NCBI GenBank assembly: GCA_913043005.1
Contig: CAJWKU010000006.1
Span: forward strand, 1-64,000
DNA: 64,000 bases
Source of the DNA: an uncultured Cryomorphaceae bacterium
Lineage (GTDB): Bacteria; Bacteroidota; Bacteroidia; Flavobacteriales; Schleiferiaceae
Direction of reading: 5' to 3'
Of this stretch, positions 27,268-36,527 are shown one piece after another. The notes beneath the pieces were generated by a model that was given only the letters and a program-made list of their open reading frames with translations, searched no databases and was not told the origin of the DNA. A program made the position numbers and the translations under genes. Positions within the stretch are counted from its first letter, which is position 1, and each line of letters begins with the position of its first letter.

Positions 27268-28097
27268 AAGGTATCAACCATTTTGTCCTCAGTATACCTA
27301 ATTGCCGTAATGCCACTTAAGTAAAGAATAATAATCATTAAGAAAGAAATATAATGTAATTCGCTCCAATTATTTATACCCATCCATGTCCACCTAAACC
27401 CGTCACAGATAGCAACAAACGGGTTTAAATATAGGATCCATTCGTATTTTCCAAGGGCATTGCTGTATTTTTCTGTTGGGTACACAATTGGGCTAAGTAA
27501 AAATAAACCTTGAATCAGCAGTGGAAGTATCGCGAGCCAGTCGCGAAAGCGAATGGATATTGCAGCTATCCAATATGCTATTCCTAATGAGGCTAAAATT
27601 GTTATGAAAGAGTAAAACAAAAAACTAATTAAATAAAAGTCCCATATCCCCGTTTGAATGCCTCGAAATAAGAAATAGAGAATAGTTGCTACCATATAAT
27701 CAACTGAAGCAACTATTGCCTTACTTAATGGAAGTGATTGACGTGGAAATGCGACCTTGGATATTATGTGTTGATTGTTAACTAGGCTGGGGGAACCTTG
27801 CATTATGATATGTTGGGATAGCAACCAAGCTGGTAGGCTTGCAAAAGCATAAATTGAATAATCGAATCCATATGGTGCCTCAATTTTAACAATCCATGAA
27901 AAAACCACTAGGACTAAAATAGCGGCCAAAAGGGGTTGCCCAATTGACCAAAACCATCCTAGTCTTGTTTGAATGTAACGCAGTTGAAGGTCTCTTCGAG
28001 CAAAGGCCAAGGTTACTTGTTTTGTTCGTCTGAAGCCTTCTTTGCTAAATTTCCAAATAGAATCTGACGAAGATACGGAGTGAATTTTTTTATTCAT
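27264..28097 (-). CDS. Polysaccharide ABC exporter permease, Wzm-like (ABC-2)
   Basis: 277 residues with about six transmembrane helices. The ABC-2 hallmarks are present: an N-terminal basic cytoplasmic segment FARRDLQLRYIQTRLGWFWS, then the family core FRDWLAILPLLIQGLFLLSP with LNPFVAICDGFRW near the end. Partner of the downstream ATPase (4-bp overlap) in exporting a lipid-linked glycan. It overlaps the upstream MacB-type permease by 8 bp, so all three genes are likely co-transcribed. Confidence 0.92.
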   Translation of the reverse strand: MNKKIHSVSSSDSIWKFSKEGFRRTKQVTLAFARRDLQLRYIQTRLGWFWSIGQPLLAAILVLVVFSWIVKIEAPYGFDYSIYAFASLPAWLLSQHIIMQGSPSLVNNQHIISKVAFPRQSLPLSKAIVASVDYMVATILYFLFRGIQTGIWDFYLISFLFYSFITILASLGIAYWIAAISIRFRDWLAILPLLIQGLFLLSPIVYPTEKYSNALGKYEWILYLNPFVAICDGFRWTWMGINNWSELHYISFLMIIILYLSGITAIRYTEDKMVDTL

Positions 28098-29343
28098 ATC
28101 GCAGAGCTTCGATTGGGTCTAGTTTTGCGGCTTTACGAGCGGGATACCAACCAGATACTATACCTACAAAGAAGGAAACAATAAATGCTAGTAGAATCCA
28201 TTTAAATGGTAAAACAACTGGTGTATTAAGAGCGAATGCTAACCCATTACCTACCAATAAGCCCATGCATATCCCTAATATCCCTCCAACAACGCTAACT
28301 AGTATTGCTTCTGATAAAAATTGGGTAATGATGAAATTTTCACTTGCTCCAAGAGCTTTTCGTGTTCCTATTTCACTTGTCCTTTCAGTAACTGAAACTA
28401 ACATAATGTTCATTAGTGAAATTGAAGCGCCAAGAAGGGTAATAAAACCAATTAATGCAGCCCCTATGCTTACCGAACTTAATGATTCAATAAGTATCGA
28501 AGAAAGATTATCAGCGCGTCTAATATTAAAGTCATTTTCTTCTCCGGGACTGAGTTTTCTAATTGATCGCATTGTTGAGATTGCCTCATTAATGGCGGCA
28601 TCTATTTTTTCGGGACCAGGTGCAAGAACACTTGTAACTATTGAAGAGGATGAGGACCCAAAATCTTTAAGGCCTGTCATTAAAGGTAAATAAACTAAAT
28701 TATCACTTGCCATAAACGAGCTGTTGCCTTTTTCTTTGGTCACTCCAATGACTCGAAAAGGTTTGCCATTTATTCTAATCATTTCACCGATAGCAGATGT
28801 ATTTGGAAATAATTTATTTAAAATGTCTGGAGCAATAATTGCAACAGATCTTCCCTCTTTTTCTTCTAATCCTGAAAAATACCGACCATCTTTTATTTCT
28901 AGTCCATTGACAGATGCAAAATTTAAGTCTACAGCTTGGACTCGTACATTCGGATTAGTTTCTTTTTCATGATGTCGAATTATTGCTGTAGACAGAAGAT
29001 CATCACTAAGGCTTGCGTCAAGCCCTTTTATTAAGAGGTTTTCTTTAAGAATTTTTGCAGTTCTAATTGGAATTTGGCCTTGTCGTTTTTCTCTTTTCCC
29101 GTTACGTCCAATTCTAATCATCTGTCCGCCGCTTTGAATACTGAAGGTATTTGCTCCCATTGTGGTGAATTGGTTAGAGATACTACTCTCCATAACAGAT
29201 GTTGCTGTCAGCATTCCCACTAATGCAGTTATTCCGGTGGCTATGATTAATGCTGTCAGAGACGCTCTAAGTAGCTGTGAACGAAGAGATTGAGCTGCCA
29301 TAATAACAGCTTCTAGGATCCATGTTTGACGTATTTTAATCAT
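28090..29343 (-). CDS. MacB/FtsX-type ABC transporter permease
   Basis: 417 residues. An N-terminal membrane helix (SLTALIIATGITALVGMLTA), a periplasmic MacB_PCD domain (about 45-240; NTFSIQSGGQMIRIG, then DLNFASVNGLEIKDGRYFSG), and three C-terminal helices of the FtsX core with the signature VTERTSEIGTRKALGAS and WYPARKAAKLDPIEALRYE. MacB-type permeases work as mechanotransmission machines moving lipoproteins, peptides or toxins to outer-membrane partners. Here the cognate ATPase and membrane-fusion protein are absent. The gene instead overlaps the Wzm-like permease by 8 bp and heads that operon. Confidence 0.92.
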   Translation of the reverse strand: MIKIRQTWILEAVIMAAQSLRSQLLRASLTALIIATGITALVGMLTATSVMESSISNQFTTMGANTFSIQSGGQMIRIGRNGKREKRQGQIPIRTAKILKENLLIKGLDASLSDDLLSTAIIRHHEKETNPNVRVQAVDLNFASVNGLEIKDGRYFSGLEEKEGRSVAIIAPDILNKLFPNTSAIGEMIRINGKPFRVIGVTKEKGNSSFMASDNLVYLPLMTGLKDFGSSSSSIVTSVLAPGPEKIDAAINEAISTMRSIRKLSPGEENDFNIRRADNLSSILIESLSSVSIGAALIGFITLLGASISLMNIMLVSVTERTSEIGTRKALGASENFIITQFLSEAILVSVVGGILGICMGLLVGNGLAFALNTPVVLPFKWILLAFIVSFFVGIVSGWYPARKAAKLDPIEALRYE

Positions 29344-29396
29344 ATATTGGTAAAGGTAGTGCTCGGTTGCGAGGACTTTTGCAAATTTGCATCACC

Positions 29397-30221
29397 ATGA
29401 AAATAAAAAAAAATTATTTTACTTCGTTAATTATGCTATTGACAATGACTTCGGTCCATGCTCAATATGTCTACATTGACATCCCGGATACTACTCTTGA
29501 GTTTAATGGTGATTATTTCGATCTTGATCTAAATAACGATACAATACTGGACTTTAGATTTATCCAGTATCAAGACACTGGAACGACAGGATTAATTGAC
29601 CATTCAATAATTGCCCCTATCGACTCAATAACCTCTAAAGTTTATGGGAGGCAAAGAGGATTTTTTTTCTATGTGGATAAACTTAACGTTGGGGATAGTA
29701 TCTCTTTTTCATCAAATCCTTGGCAAGGAATTTCATCAACAGATTTTTATGGTACAATTGAATATCGATTTGATAGTGTTTCGGACCCATACTCTCAGTG
29801 GCAAGATGATAGTGAAGGCTTTGTTGGCTTGAGATTGACTAAAAACGATTCGTTACTTTATGGTTGGGTTCGAATTATGATAGAGAATGGAGAAAAGCTA
29901 ATTATTAAGGATTTCGCATATCAATCAAAGCTTGATAGCGCCATAGATGCGGGGCATTTATGGATTTCAATTGAGGAGAAATATCTATCAGGTCATAAGG
30001 GTTTTGTTTCTCAGGATAAATTAATTTTAACTCGTCCTAAAAATTCCTCGATAGCGAAAACATCGATATATAATTCAGAAGGTAAGCTGCTTATCTCTGG
30101 AAATTGGGTGGAAGCGAAATGGTCCATGCCTATTCATATATTAAAAACTGGTTTTATAACTGTTGTATCTGAATCAAAAGATGGAATTTGGGTGAATAAG
30201 ATTTTTATTGCTGATCAATAA
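29397..30221 (+). CDS. Secreted protein with T9SS-type-A-like C-terminal domain
   Basis: About 274 residues. ATG 29397 gives a clean Sec signal peptide (MKIKKNYFTSLIMLLTMTSV then HAQ), so the TTG start at 29367 is rejected. The middle is beta-rich and Asp-rich (YVYIDIPDTTLEFNGDYFDL, LTKNDSLLYGWVRIMIENGE). The last 70 or so residues have the pattern of a type IX secretion sorting domain: a TSIYNSEGKLLISGNW strand pair, PIHILKTGFITVV, and a final G-x-x-V-N-K-I-F-I strand. That would place it on the cell surface or outside. Function of the body is unknown. A 10-bp palindrome GCAAATTTGC lies 6 bp before the ATG. Confidence 0.65.
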   Translation: MKIKKNYFTSLIMLLTMTSVHAQYVYIDIPDTTLEFNGDYFDLDLNNDTILDFRFIQYQDTGTTGLIDHSIIAPIDSITSKVYGRQRGFFFYVDKLNVGDSISFSSNPWQGISSTDFYGTIEYRFDSVSDPYSQWQDDSEGFVGLRLTKNDSLLYGWVRIMIENGEKLIIKDFAYQSKLDSAIDAGHLWISIEEKYLSGHKGFVSQDKLILTRPKNSSIAKTSIYNSEGKLLISGNWVEAKWSMPIHILKTGFITVVSESKDGIWVNKIFIADQ

Positions 30222-30305
30222 ATTCAGATTCTCTATTAATATTTGGATTAGCCCCTTTAATGAATGCTCTGCTAAAATACACTCAGTATACTAGTTAGAT
30301 TTTTG

Positions 30306-30313
30306 TAATTTTG
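30306..30313 (+). promoter_or_regulatory. Possible -7 promoter element for acnB
   Basis: TAATTTTG matches TAnnTTTG, 71 bp before the acnB ATG at 30385, giving a leader of about 65 nt. It is the only perfect match in the 163-bp gap after the upstream gene. Confidence 0.35.
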
Positions 30314-30384
30314 GTAAATTAAAGCATGAATCATATCAGTTATATGAACAAAATGTATGATTTGTATTAATATCATTGCTATTT

Positions 30385-33159
30385 ATGAGTTTCTATAAAG
30401 ATTATTGCAAAGACATTGAGGAGCGAAGTATGCAAGGGCTGAAACCCAAGCCTATTGACGATGCGGACTTATTAATTGAGATTATACAAGATATCAAAGA
30501 TGAGAATAGCTCTTTAAGAAAAAAATCTTTAGATTTTTTTGTCTATAATGTTTTACCAGGAACAACTTTTGCGGCTAGGGAAAAAGCTAATTTTTTAAAG
30601 GAGATTATTCTTGGTAAATATTTTATTGAGGAGATTAACGTCACGTTTGCTTTTGAGTTGTTGTCTCACATGAAAGGAGGGCCTTCAGTTGAAGTTTTAA
30701 TTGATCTTTCTCTTGATGGAGAAGTTGATATTCAAAAACAAGCTGCCGCTATTCTGAAAACTCAATTTTTCCTGTATGATGAGGATATGAATCGTCTAAA
30801 GAAAGCATATCAAAGTGGTAATAATATTGCAAAAGAGATTTTGGAAAGTTATGCTTATGCTGAGTTCTTCACTGAATTACCGGATGTAGATGAGGAAATA
30901 AAAGTTGTTACTTATGTTGCTGGAGAGGGAGATATATCTACAGATCTGCTTTCTCCAGGTAGTGATGCTCATTCTAGGTCAGATAGGGAGTTACATGGTA
31001 AATGTATGTTTGAACATAACTTAGAAAAACAAAACGAGCTTTCACTTCTGCAAAAGAAACATCCTGATAGGCGGGTAATGTTAATAGCTGAAAAAGGAAC
31101 TATGGGTGTTGGTTCTTCACGGATGTCTGGAGTCAATAATGTGGCACTTTGGATTGGAAAGCAGGCAAGCCCTTATGTTCCTTTCATTAATTACGCACCA
31201 ATAGTAGCTGGGACAAATGGTATCTCTCCTATTTTTTTGACAACTGTCGATGTAACAGGGGGTATTGGTATTGATCTAAAAAATTGGGTAAAGAAAAAAT
31301 ATCCTAATGGTGCGACAGCGCTAGATAAAGATGGGGAAGCAATTCTAGAAGAGGTATATACTATTAAAACAGGTACTGAACTCACAATAAATACAAAAGA
31401 TAAGAAGTTGTATGACGGTGATTTGGAGCTGTGTGATATTTCTGCTTCTTTTACCCCCCAAAAATTAGAATTTATGAGAGCGGGAGGCTCATATGCGATT
31501 GTTTTTGGTAAGAAGCTTCAAACATTTGCTGCAAAAACTCTCGGAATGGAATCTCCTACAGTATTTGCTTTGTCGAAAGAGGTTTCAAATCATGGACAAG
31601 GTCTGACTGCTGTGGAAAAGATATTTAATAAAAATGCGGTGGGATTAAGCTCAAATAAAGTTTTACATGCTGGTTCTGATGTTCGGGTAGAGGTAAACAT
31701 AGTTGGTTCTCAAGACACTACTGGCCTTATGACTTCTCAGGAACTTGAAATGATGGCTGCTACTAAAATTTCACCGATTGTTGATGGTGCATATCAATCT
31801 GGATGTCATACAGCTTCAGTTTGGGATGCTAAGGCTCAAGAAAATATTCCAAGGTTGATGAAGTTTATGCACAATTTTGGTTTGATAACTGCGCGTGATC
31901 CTGAAAACATGTATTTCCCTATGACTGATGTGATTCACAAAGTTTTGAATGATATTACAATTGACGATTGGGCTATAATTATCGGTGGGGATTCACATAC
32001 AAGAATGTCAAAAGGGGTTGCATTTGGCGCGGACTCAGGAACTGTTGCTCTTGCCCTTGCAACTGGTGAAGCAAGTATGCCAATTCCTGAATCTGTGAAA
32101 GTTACTTTCAAAGGGAAAATGCAGAGTCATATGGATTTTAGAGATGTTGTTCATGCCACTCAATCTCAAATGCTAGATAATTTTGATGAGAATGTTTTCC
32201 AAGGTAGAATTATCGAGGTCCATATTGGAACTTTACTTGCTGATCAGGCATTCACATTTACAGATTGGACTGCTGAAATGAAAGCAAAGGCGTCTATTTG
32301 TATTTCTCAAGATGATACTCTAATTAAATCTCTGGAGATTTCTAAGGCACGAATTGAGATCATGATTAAAAAGGGAATGGATAATAAATCGCAGGTTCTT
32401 CAGGGGCTTATTGACCAAGCAAATAAAAGAATTAATGAGATTAGAACTGGAACAAAACCGGCTCTAACTCCTGATAATAATGCCAAGTATTATGCCGAGT
32501 TTGAAGTAGATCTAGATATTGTAGGGCAACCTATGATTGCTGATCCAGACGTTCATAATGAGGATGTTTCCAAAAGATATACTCATGATGCTATAAGGCC
32601 ACTGTCTTATTATAAGGGAAGCAAAAATATTGATCTTGGCTTTGTTGGCTCTTGTATGGTACACAAAGGTGATCTTAAAATAGTTTCCCAAATGCTGAGA
32701 AATTTAGAAGTACAGCAGGGATTGGTGGAGTTTAATGCTCCTCTAGTGGTTGCTGCTCCGACATATAATATTATTGATGAACTCAAAGAGGAAGGAGATT
32801 GGGATATCCTCTCAAAGTATTCAGGATTTGAGTTTGATGATGATGCTCCCAAAAACACTGCTCGTACCGAATATAAAAATATGATGTATCTGGAGAGGCC
32901 AGGATGCAATCTTTGTATGGGAAATCAAGAAAAAGCCGAAAAAGGTGATACTGTGATGGCCACCTCTACGCGTTTATTTAAAGGACGTGTGGTTGCTGAT
33001 TCGGAACGCAAAAAAGGAGAGTCACTACTTGGATCTACACCGGTAACTGTGCTTTCTGCAATACTTGGTAGAACTCCAACTTTGGAGGAGTATCATGATG
33101 CCGTTGAGGGTATTAACTTAACTAAATTCGCACCTCCTGGTAAGAAAATGTGCTCCTAA
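30385..33159 (+). CDS. acnB: Bifunctional aconitate hydratase 2 / 2-methylisocitrate dehydratase
   Basis: Isomerises citrate and isocitrate in the TCA cycle. The family also dehydrates 2-methylisocitrate. 924 residues from ATG 30385 (MSFYKDYCKDIEERSMQGL, the AcnB start); a TTG at 30376 is less likely. An N-terminal HEAT-like domain (about 1-160) is followed by the swivel domain, the AcnB order, then the Fe-S core. Core motifs: DSHTRMSKGVAFGADSGTVA and the terminal ERPGCNLCMGNQEKAEKGD with two of the 4Fe-4S cysteines, then ATSTRLFKGR. Works with icd at 22037. Confidence 0.97.
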   Translation: MSFYKDYCKDIEERSMQGLKPKPIDDADLLIEIIQDIKDENSSLRKKSLDFFVYNVLPGTTFAAREKANFLKEIILGKYFIEEINVTFAFELLSHMKGGPSVEVLIDLSLDGEVDIQKQAAAILKTQFFLYDEDMNRLKKAYQSGNNIAKEILESYAYAEFFTELPDVDEEIKVVTYVAGEGDISTDLLSPGSDAHSRSDRELHGKCMFEHNLEKQNELSLLQKKHPDRRVMLIAEKGTMGVGSSRMSGVNNVALWIGKQASPYVPFINYAPIVAGTNGISPIFLTTVDVTGGIGIDLKNWVKKKYPNGATALDKDGEAILEEVYTIKTGTELTINTKDKKLYDGDLELCDISASFTPQKLEFMRAGGSYAIVFGKKLQTFAAKTLGMESPTVFALSKEVSNHGQGLTAVEKIFNKNAVGLSSNKVLHAGSDVRVEVNIVGSQDTTGLMTSQELEMMAATKISPIVDGAYQSGCHTASVWDAKAQENIPRLMKFMHNFGLITARDPENMYFPMTDVIHKVLNDITIDDWAIIIGGDSHTRMSKGVAFGADSGTVALALATGEASMPIPESVKVTFKGKMQSHMDFRDVVHATQSQMLDNFDENVFQGRIIEVHIGTLLADQAFTFTDWTAEMKAKASICISQDDTLIKSLEISKARIEIMIKKGMDNKSQVLQGLIDQANKRINEIRTGTKPALTPDNNAKYYAEFEVDLDIVGQPMIADPDVHNEDVSKRYTHDAIRPLSYYKGSKNIDLGFVGSCMVHKGDLKIVSQMLRNLEVQQGLVEFNAPLVVAAPTYNIIDELKEEGDWDILSKYSGFEFDDDAPKNTARTEYKNMMYLERPGCNLCMGNQEKAEKGDTVMATSTRLFKGRVVADSERKKGESLLGSTPVTVLSAILGRTPTLEEYHDAVEGINLTKFAPPGKKMCS

Positions 33160-33321
33160 TATCTTTTTTTGTTGTGGTTTGACTTGATAATGTATTCATT
33201 GTTCTTTTTATCTCGTTCTAGTTTAATGTTTTGTTATTTTTTGTAATTATTAAGAAATACAAAATCGAATATTTGATGTTTTAGTCATTTGCTTTTTTAT
33301 ACCTTGGTCAAAATTCCATTT

Positions 33322-34623
33322 ATGGCTTTATCAAGTGATTCCAAAACTCAGTGGGGTTGGGCAATGTATGACTGGGCAAATTCTTCTTACAGTCTTGTTA
33401 TTAGTACGGCAATTTTCCCAATTTATTATGCTGCTGTGATGGATGGAGCAGGAAAGATGAATTTCCCTTTTTTTGGTGGTAATATTTCTACTACAGCTGC
33501 ATATACTTTCGTGGTTGCTGCAGCTTTTTTGACAATTAGTTTGATTACTCCCTATCTCAGCGCTCTATCTGAAATTTCAGGAAAGAAAAAGTCATTTATG
33601 CGAGCTTTTATTTATTGCGGTTCAATGGCTTGTGCCGGTATGTTTTTTTTTACTGAAAGCATCATGTGGTGGGGTCTTTTATCACCATATTTAGCCTCCT
33701 TATGTTTTAGCGGAAGTTTGGTTTTTTATAATTCTTATTTACCTGAAATAGCAAAAATAGAAGATCAAGATTCTTTAAGTGCACGAGGTTTCGCTTTAGG
33801 GTATTTGGGTAGCTCTTTAGTTTTAATAGCTTCTTTAGTCTTTATTCAAAATCCAGATTGGTTAGGAATTAGTGATGTTGCTTTGGTTACAAGATTGAGT
33901 TTTGTTTTTGTTGGTATTTGGTGGCTTTGTTGGGGAGAATTTGCTTTATATCGGCTCCCTCAAGGTGTTTCAATTTTGATTGAAAAAAATAAAGGCTATG
34001 TCCGAGAGAGCTATTTAAGGTTGTTTTTGGTTTTTAAAGAATTCAATAAAATTAATGGGCTGAATCGATTTTTACTCGGTTTTTTCTTTGCATCTGCAGG
34101 TGTTCAAACTGTAATACTTATTGCCTCTTTATTTGGCACAAAAGTTCTAGGATTAGATTCAAGTTCTTTAATATTGACCATTTTATTAATCCAATTTGTT
34201 GCTATTTTAGGTTCATGGCTTTTTGCTAAGCTTTCCGAAACATATGGAAATATTCGAAGTTTGATATTGGCGTCGGCTTTATGGGTAGTCATTTGTGTAC
34301 TTGCCTTTTTTGTAAATTCAGAATTACAATTTTATCTTCTTGGTGCTTCAGTAGGACTTGTAATGGGTGGGTTGCAGTCCTTAGGTCGATCTACATTTTC
34401 TAAAATGTTACCGTTAGAAGATGAACACGTGACCTATTTTAGTTTTTTTGATATTGCTGAAAAATTGGCTACGGTACTTGGAATGGTTGCAGTTGGATGG
34501 GTAGAAACAGTAACGGGGGACCTTAGACTATCACCAATAGTTCTTTCTGTCTTTTTTTTAATTGCAATGTTTTTATGGTTCGGAGTTAATAAATTTTATT
34601 ATTCAAATAAAAACTTAGTCTAG
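33322..34623 (+). CDS. UMF1/Atg22-like MFS transporter
   Basis: About 433 residues with roughly 12 membrane helices. The N-terminal WGWAMYDWANSSYSLVIS with FPIYYAAVM is the UMF1 (Atg22-like) family signature, and SEISGKKKSFMRAFIYCG is the loop 2-3 motif. Family members export small solutes, and the yeast homologue releases amino acids from the vacuole. Substrate here unknown. ATG 33322 is preferred over a TTG at 33289 because homologues start a few residues before the WGWAMYDWANS motif. A haem-lipoprotein gene follows after 4 bp. Confidence 0.9.
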   Translation: MALSSDSKTQWGWAMYDWANSSYSLVISTAIFPIYYAAVMDGAGKMNFPFFGGNISTTAAYTFVVAAAFLTISLITPYLSALSEISGKKKSFMRAFIYCGSMACAGMFFFTESIMWWGLLSPYLASLCFSGSLVFYNSYLPEIAKIEDQDSLSARGFALGYLGSSLVLIASLVFIQNPDWLGISDVALVTRLSFVFVGIWWLCWGEFALYRLPQGVSILIEKNKGYVRESYLRLFLVFKEFNKINGLNRFLLGFFFASAGVQTVILIASLFGTKVLGLDSSSLILTILLIQFVAILGSWLFAKLSETYGNIRSLILASALWVVICVLAFFVNSELQFYLLGASVGLVMGGLQSLGRSTFSKMLPLEDEHVTYFSFFDIAEKLATVLGMVAVGWVETVTGDLRLSPIVLSVFFLIAMFLWFGVNKFYYSNKNLV

Positions 34624-34627
34624 CTTT

Positions 34628-35023
34628 ATGTGTTACACAATGGTGGATATCTTCGAATTAATTCAAAGCCATACTAGGGTATTTTATTTATTCATTATTC
34701 TATGTTCAGGGTGCACTTATGATAATGTTCAAACCAAGTACACTCAATCTGAGTGTGATTTGCTCAATGTCACTTGGTCTGTCGATATCGAGCCACTAGT
34801 TAATCAGTTTTGTGTCGGCTGTCACCAAGGATCATCTCCTGCAGCAGATCTACTCCTAGATAGATATGAAGTGGTAAAAAACTCTGTTCTGCAGGGAGGG
34901 TTTTCAATACGTATTAATAAACCTATTACTGATCCGTTAAAAATGCCTCCAAATGCTACCTTAGATTCTTGTGCAATCGACAAATTAAATATGTGGATCG
35001 CAAATGGTGCACCTGAAAATTAA
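34628..35023 (+). CDS. Small c-type cytochrome lipoprotein (CxxCH)
   Basis: 131 residues. A hydrophobic segment ending FIILCSGC looks like a relaxed Bacteroidota lipobox with Cys at about residue 29. A single haem-binding motif CVGCH is in VNQFCVGCHQGSSPAADLLL. Met in LKMPPNATLDSCAIDKL is a plausible distal ligand. The layout (C-x-x-C-H, then K-M-P-P, then W-I-x-x-G-A) is that of the planctomycete-type cytochrome c domain. It would be an electron carrier on the periplasmic or outer-membrane side. YceI-like and DUF5777 genes follow within 10 bp, and I recall this trio as recurring in Bacteroidota. ATG 34640 is an alternative start. Confidence 0.8.
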   Translation: MCYTMVDIFELIQSHTRVFYLFIILCSGCTYDNVQTKYTQSECDLLNVTWSVDIEPLVNQFCVGCHQGSSPAADLLLDRYEVVKNSVLQGGFSIRINKPITDPLKMPPNATLDSCAIDKLNMWIANGAPEN

Positions 35024-35029
35024 ACTTTT

Positions 35030-35572
35030 ATGAAAAACACTCTTGCTTTAGTTCTGTTCTTCTTGTCATTTTCTAGTTTGTTTGCTCAAAAGATGCTAAG
35101 TAAAAATAGTTACGTACATATTTATTCATACACACCAATCGAAGATATCGAAGCTTCATTAAATGATGGAATGGCCATTTTGAATATTGAGACAAAAGAG
35201 ATAGCTTATATTTTAAATATTCAATCACTGACTTTTAAAAACGCATTGATGCAAGAGCATTTTAACGAAAATTATATGGAGTCAGAAAAATTCCCAAAGG
35301 CTACTTTAAAGGGTGCTCTTTCTGGTAATATAAATTTTTCAAAAACAGGAAAATACACATTGACAGTAAAGGGGAAATTGAATATGCATGGAGTAGATCG
35401 AGAAATATCCGTACCAATAGAACTGAATATACTTAAGGATAAATCAGTGATTCTAAAAACAGATTTTTTTGTAAAATGTGAAGATTTTGGAATCAAAATA
35501 CCTAAACTTATGTTCACACGAATTGCGCAAGACATTAAGGTCTCTGTTGAGTCAAAATTTTTAAATCAATAG
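35030..35572 (+). CDS. YceI-family periplasmic protein
   Basis: 180 residues with a Sec signal peptide (MKNTLALVLFFLSFSSLFAQ). The remainder fits the lipocalin-like YceI beta-barrel: NGMAILNI-type strand replaced by DGMAILNIETKEIAYILNIQ, then FNENYMESEKFPKATLKG, then GKYTLTVKGKLNMHGVDREI and DFFVKCEDFGIKIPKL. YceI proteins bind long isoprenoid or lipid tails such as polyprenyl quinones. With a cytochrome lipoprotein before it and a DUF5777 barrel after it, a role in periplasmic electron or lipid handling is a reasonable but unproven inference. Confidence 0.85.
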   Translation: MKNTLALVLFFLSFSSLFAQKMLSKNSYVHIYSYTPIEDIEASLNDGMAILNIETKEIAYILNIQSLTFKNALMQEHFNENYMESEKFPKATLKGALSGNINFSKTGKYTLTVKGKLNMHGVDREISVPIELNILKDKSVILKTDFFVKCEDFGIKIPKLMFTRIAQDIKVSVESKFLNQ

Positions 35573-35579
35573 CTTATTT

Positions 35580-36485
35580 ATGACAGGTAATTTACAAATC
35601 ACGATACGTGAAGGAATCTTTTTTGTAGGATTCATATTATTTGGATTTGCAGTAAATGCTCAGGATGATTTACTAGCAGAGTTAAATGCTATAGATTCTG
35701 ATCCAACAAAATCGTATGTATTTGCTACTTTCAAAGGTACTCGGGTTATAAATATGCAATCAATTGAATTACCTGGTGAGGGTGTAGGTCAATTTATTGT
35801 CGGACATAGATTTGGAGCGTTAAATGATAGGCCATTATACAATCTTTTTGGTATGGATATTGCCCAAATTCGATTTGAATATAGTTACTCTCCAAAAGCT
35901 TGGATAAACATAGGGGGCGGACGTTCATCTGGCGCTAAGACATATGATTTTTTCACCAAAATAAGGCTGTTGCGTCAATCTAACAGATCAAAATGTTCAC
36001 AATGTATAGATTTTCCTATTTCAATGGCATATTACGGTTCAGCTACAATTGTCACTACTCCATATTCGGATGGAATTGATCATGATTTTTTAGACCGCGT
36101 AGCATATACTAATCAAATAATCATTGCGAGAAAATTTAACAAAAATATTTCTCTGCAATTAGTTCCAACTTTAGTTCATTATAATTTAGTGCCTACCGTT
36201 CATGATAACAATGATTTGCTTGGACTGGGAATAGGGGCAAGATATAAACTCACAAATCGTTTGGCCCTGACCTCAGAGATTATGTTAAGGCAGCAACAGC
36301 CATCTAATACATTTAATGCCCTAAGTATAGGTATTGATATAGAAACAGGAGGGCATGTGTTCCAGTTTCATTTAACAAACTGTAGATTAATGGCGGACAA
36401 TCAGTGGATAACACAGAACCCTGGGAGTTGGGCGAATGGTGACATATTTTTAGGATTTAATATAAGTCGGGTGTTTACACATTGA
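35580..36485 (+). CDS. DUF5777-family outer-membrane beta-barrel-like protein
   Basis: 301 residues. Starts with a signal-like hydrophobic segment (GIFFVGFILFGFAVNAQ). Family pattern: FATFKGTRVINMQSIELPGE, then QFIVGHRFGALNDRPLYNLF, then FGMDIAQIRFEYSYSPKAW and GGGRSSGAKTYDFFTKIRLL with RQSNRSKCSQC. The alternating strand pattern and terminal IFLGFNISRVFTH suggest a beta-barrel. DUF5777 has no known function. It lies 7 bp after the YceI gene and completes a three-gene unit with the cytochrome lipoprotein. Confidence 0.8.
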   Translation: MTGNLQITIREGIFFVGFILFGFAVNAQDDLLAELNAIDSDPTKSYVFATFKGTRVINMQSIELPGEGVGQFIVGHRFGALNDRPLYNLFGMDIAQIRFEYSYSPKAWINIGGGRSSGAKTYDFFTKIRLLRQSNRSKCSQCIDFPISMAYYGSATIVTTPYSDGIDHDFLDRVAYTNQIIIARKFNKNISLQLVPTLVHYNLVPTVHDNNDLLGLGIGARYKLTNRLALTSEIMLRQQQPSNTFNALSIGIDIETGGHVFQFHLTNCRLMADNQWITQNPGSWANGDIFLGFNISRVFTH

Positions 36486-36527
36486 TTCTTTTTACTACAA
36501 TTTAGATTTTAATCCGATAAGGTACAA

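Noticed and set aside
28265-28693. 142-residue plus-strand ORF
   Set aside because: It is antisense to the clear MacB permease and has no protein-like motif; a shadow frame.
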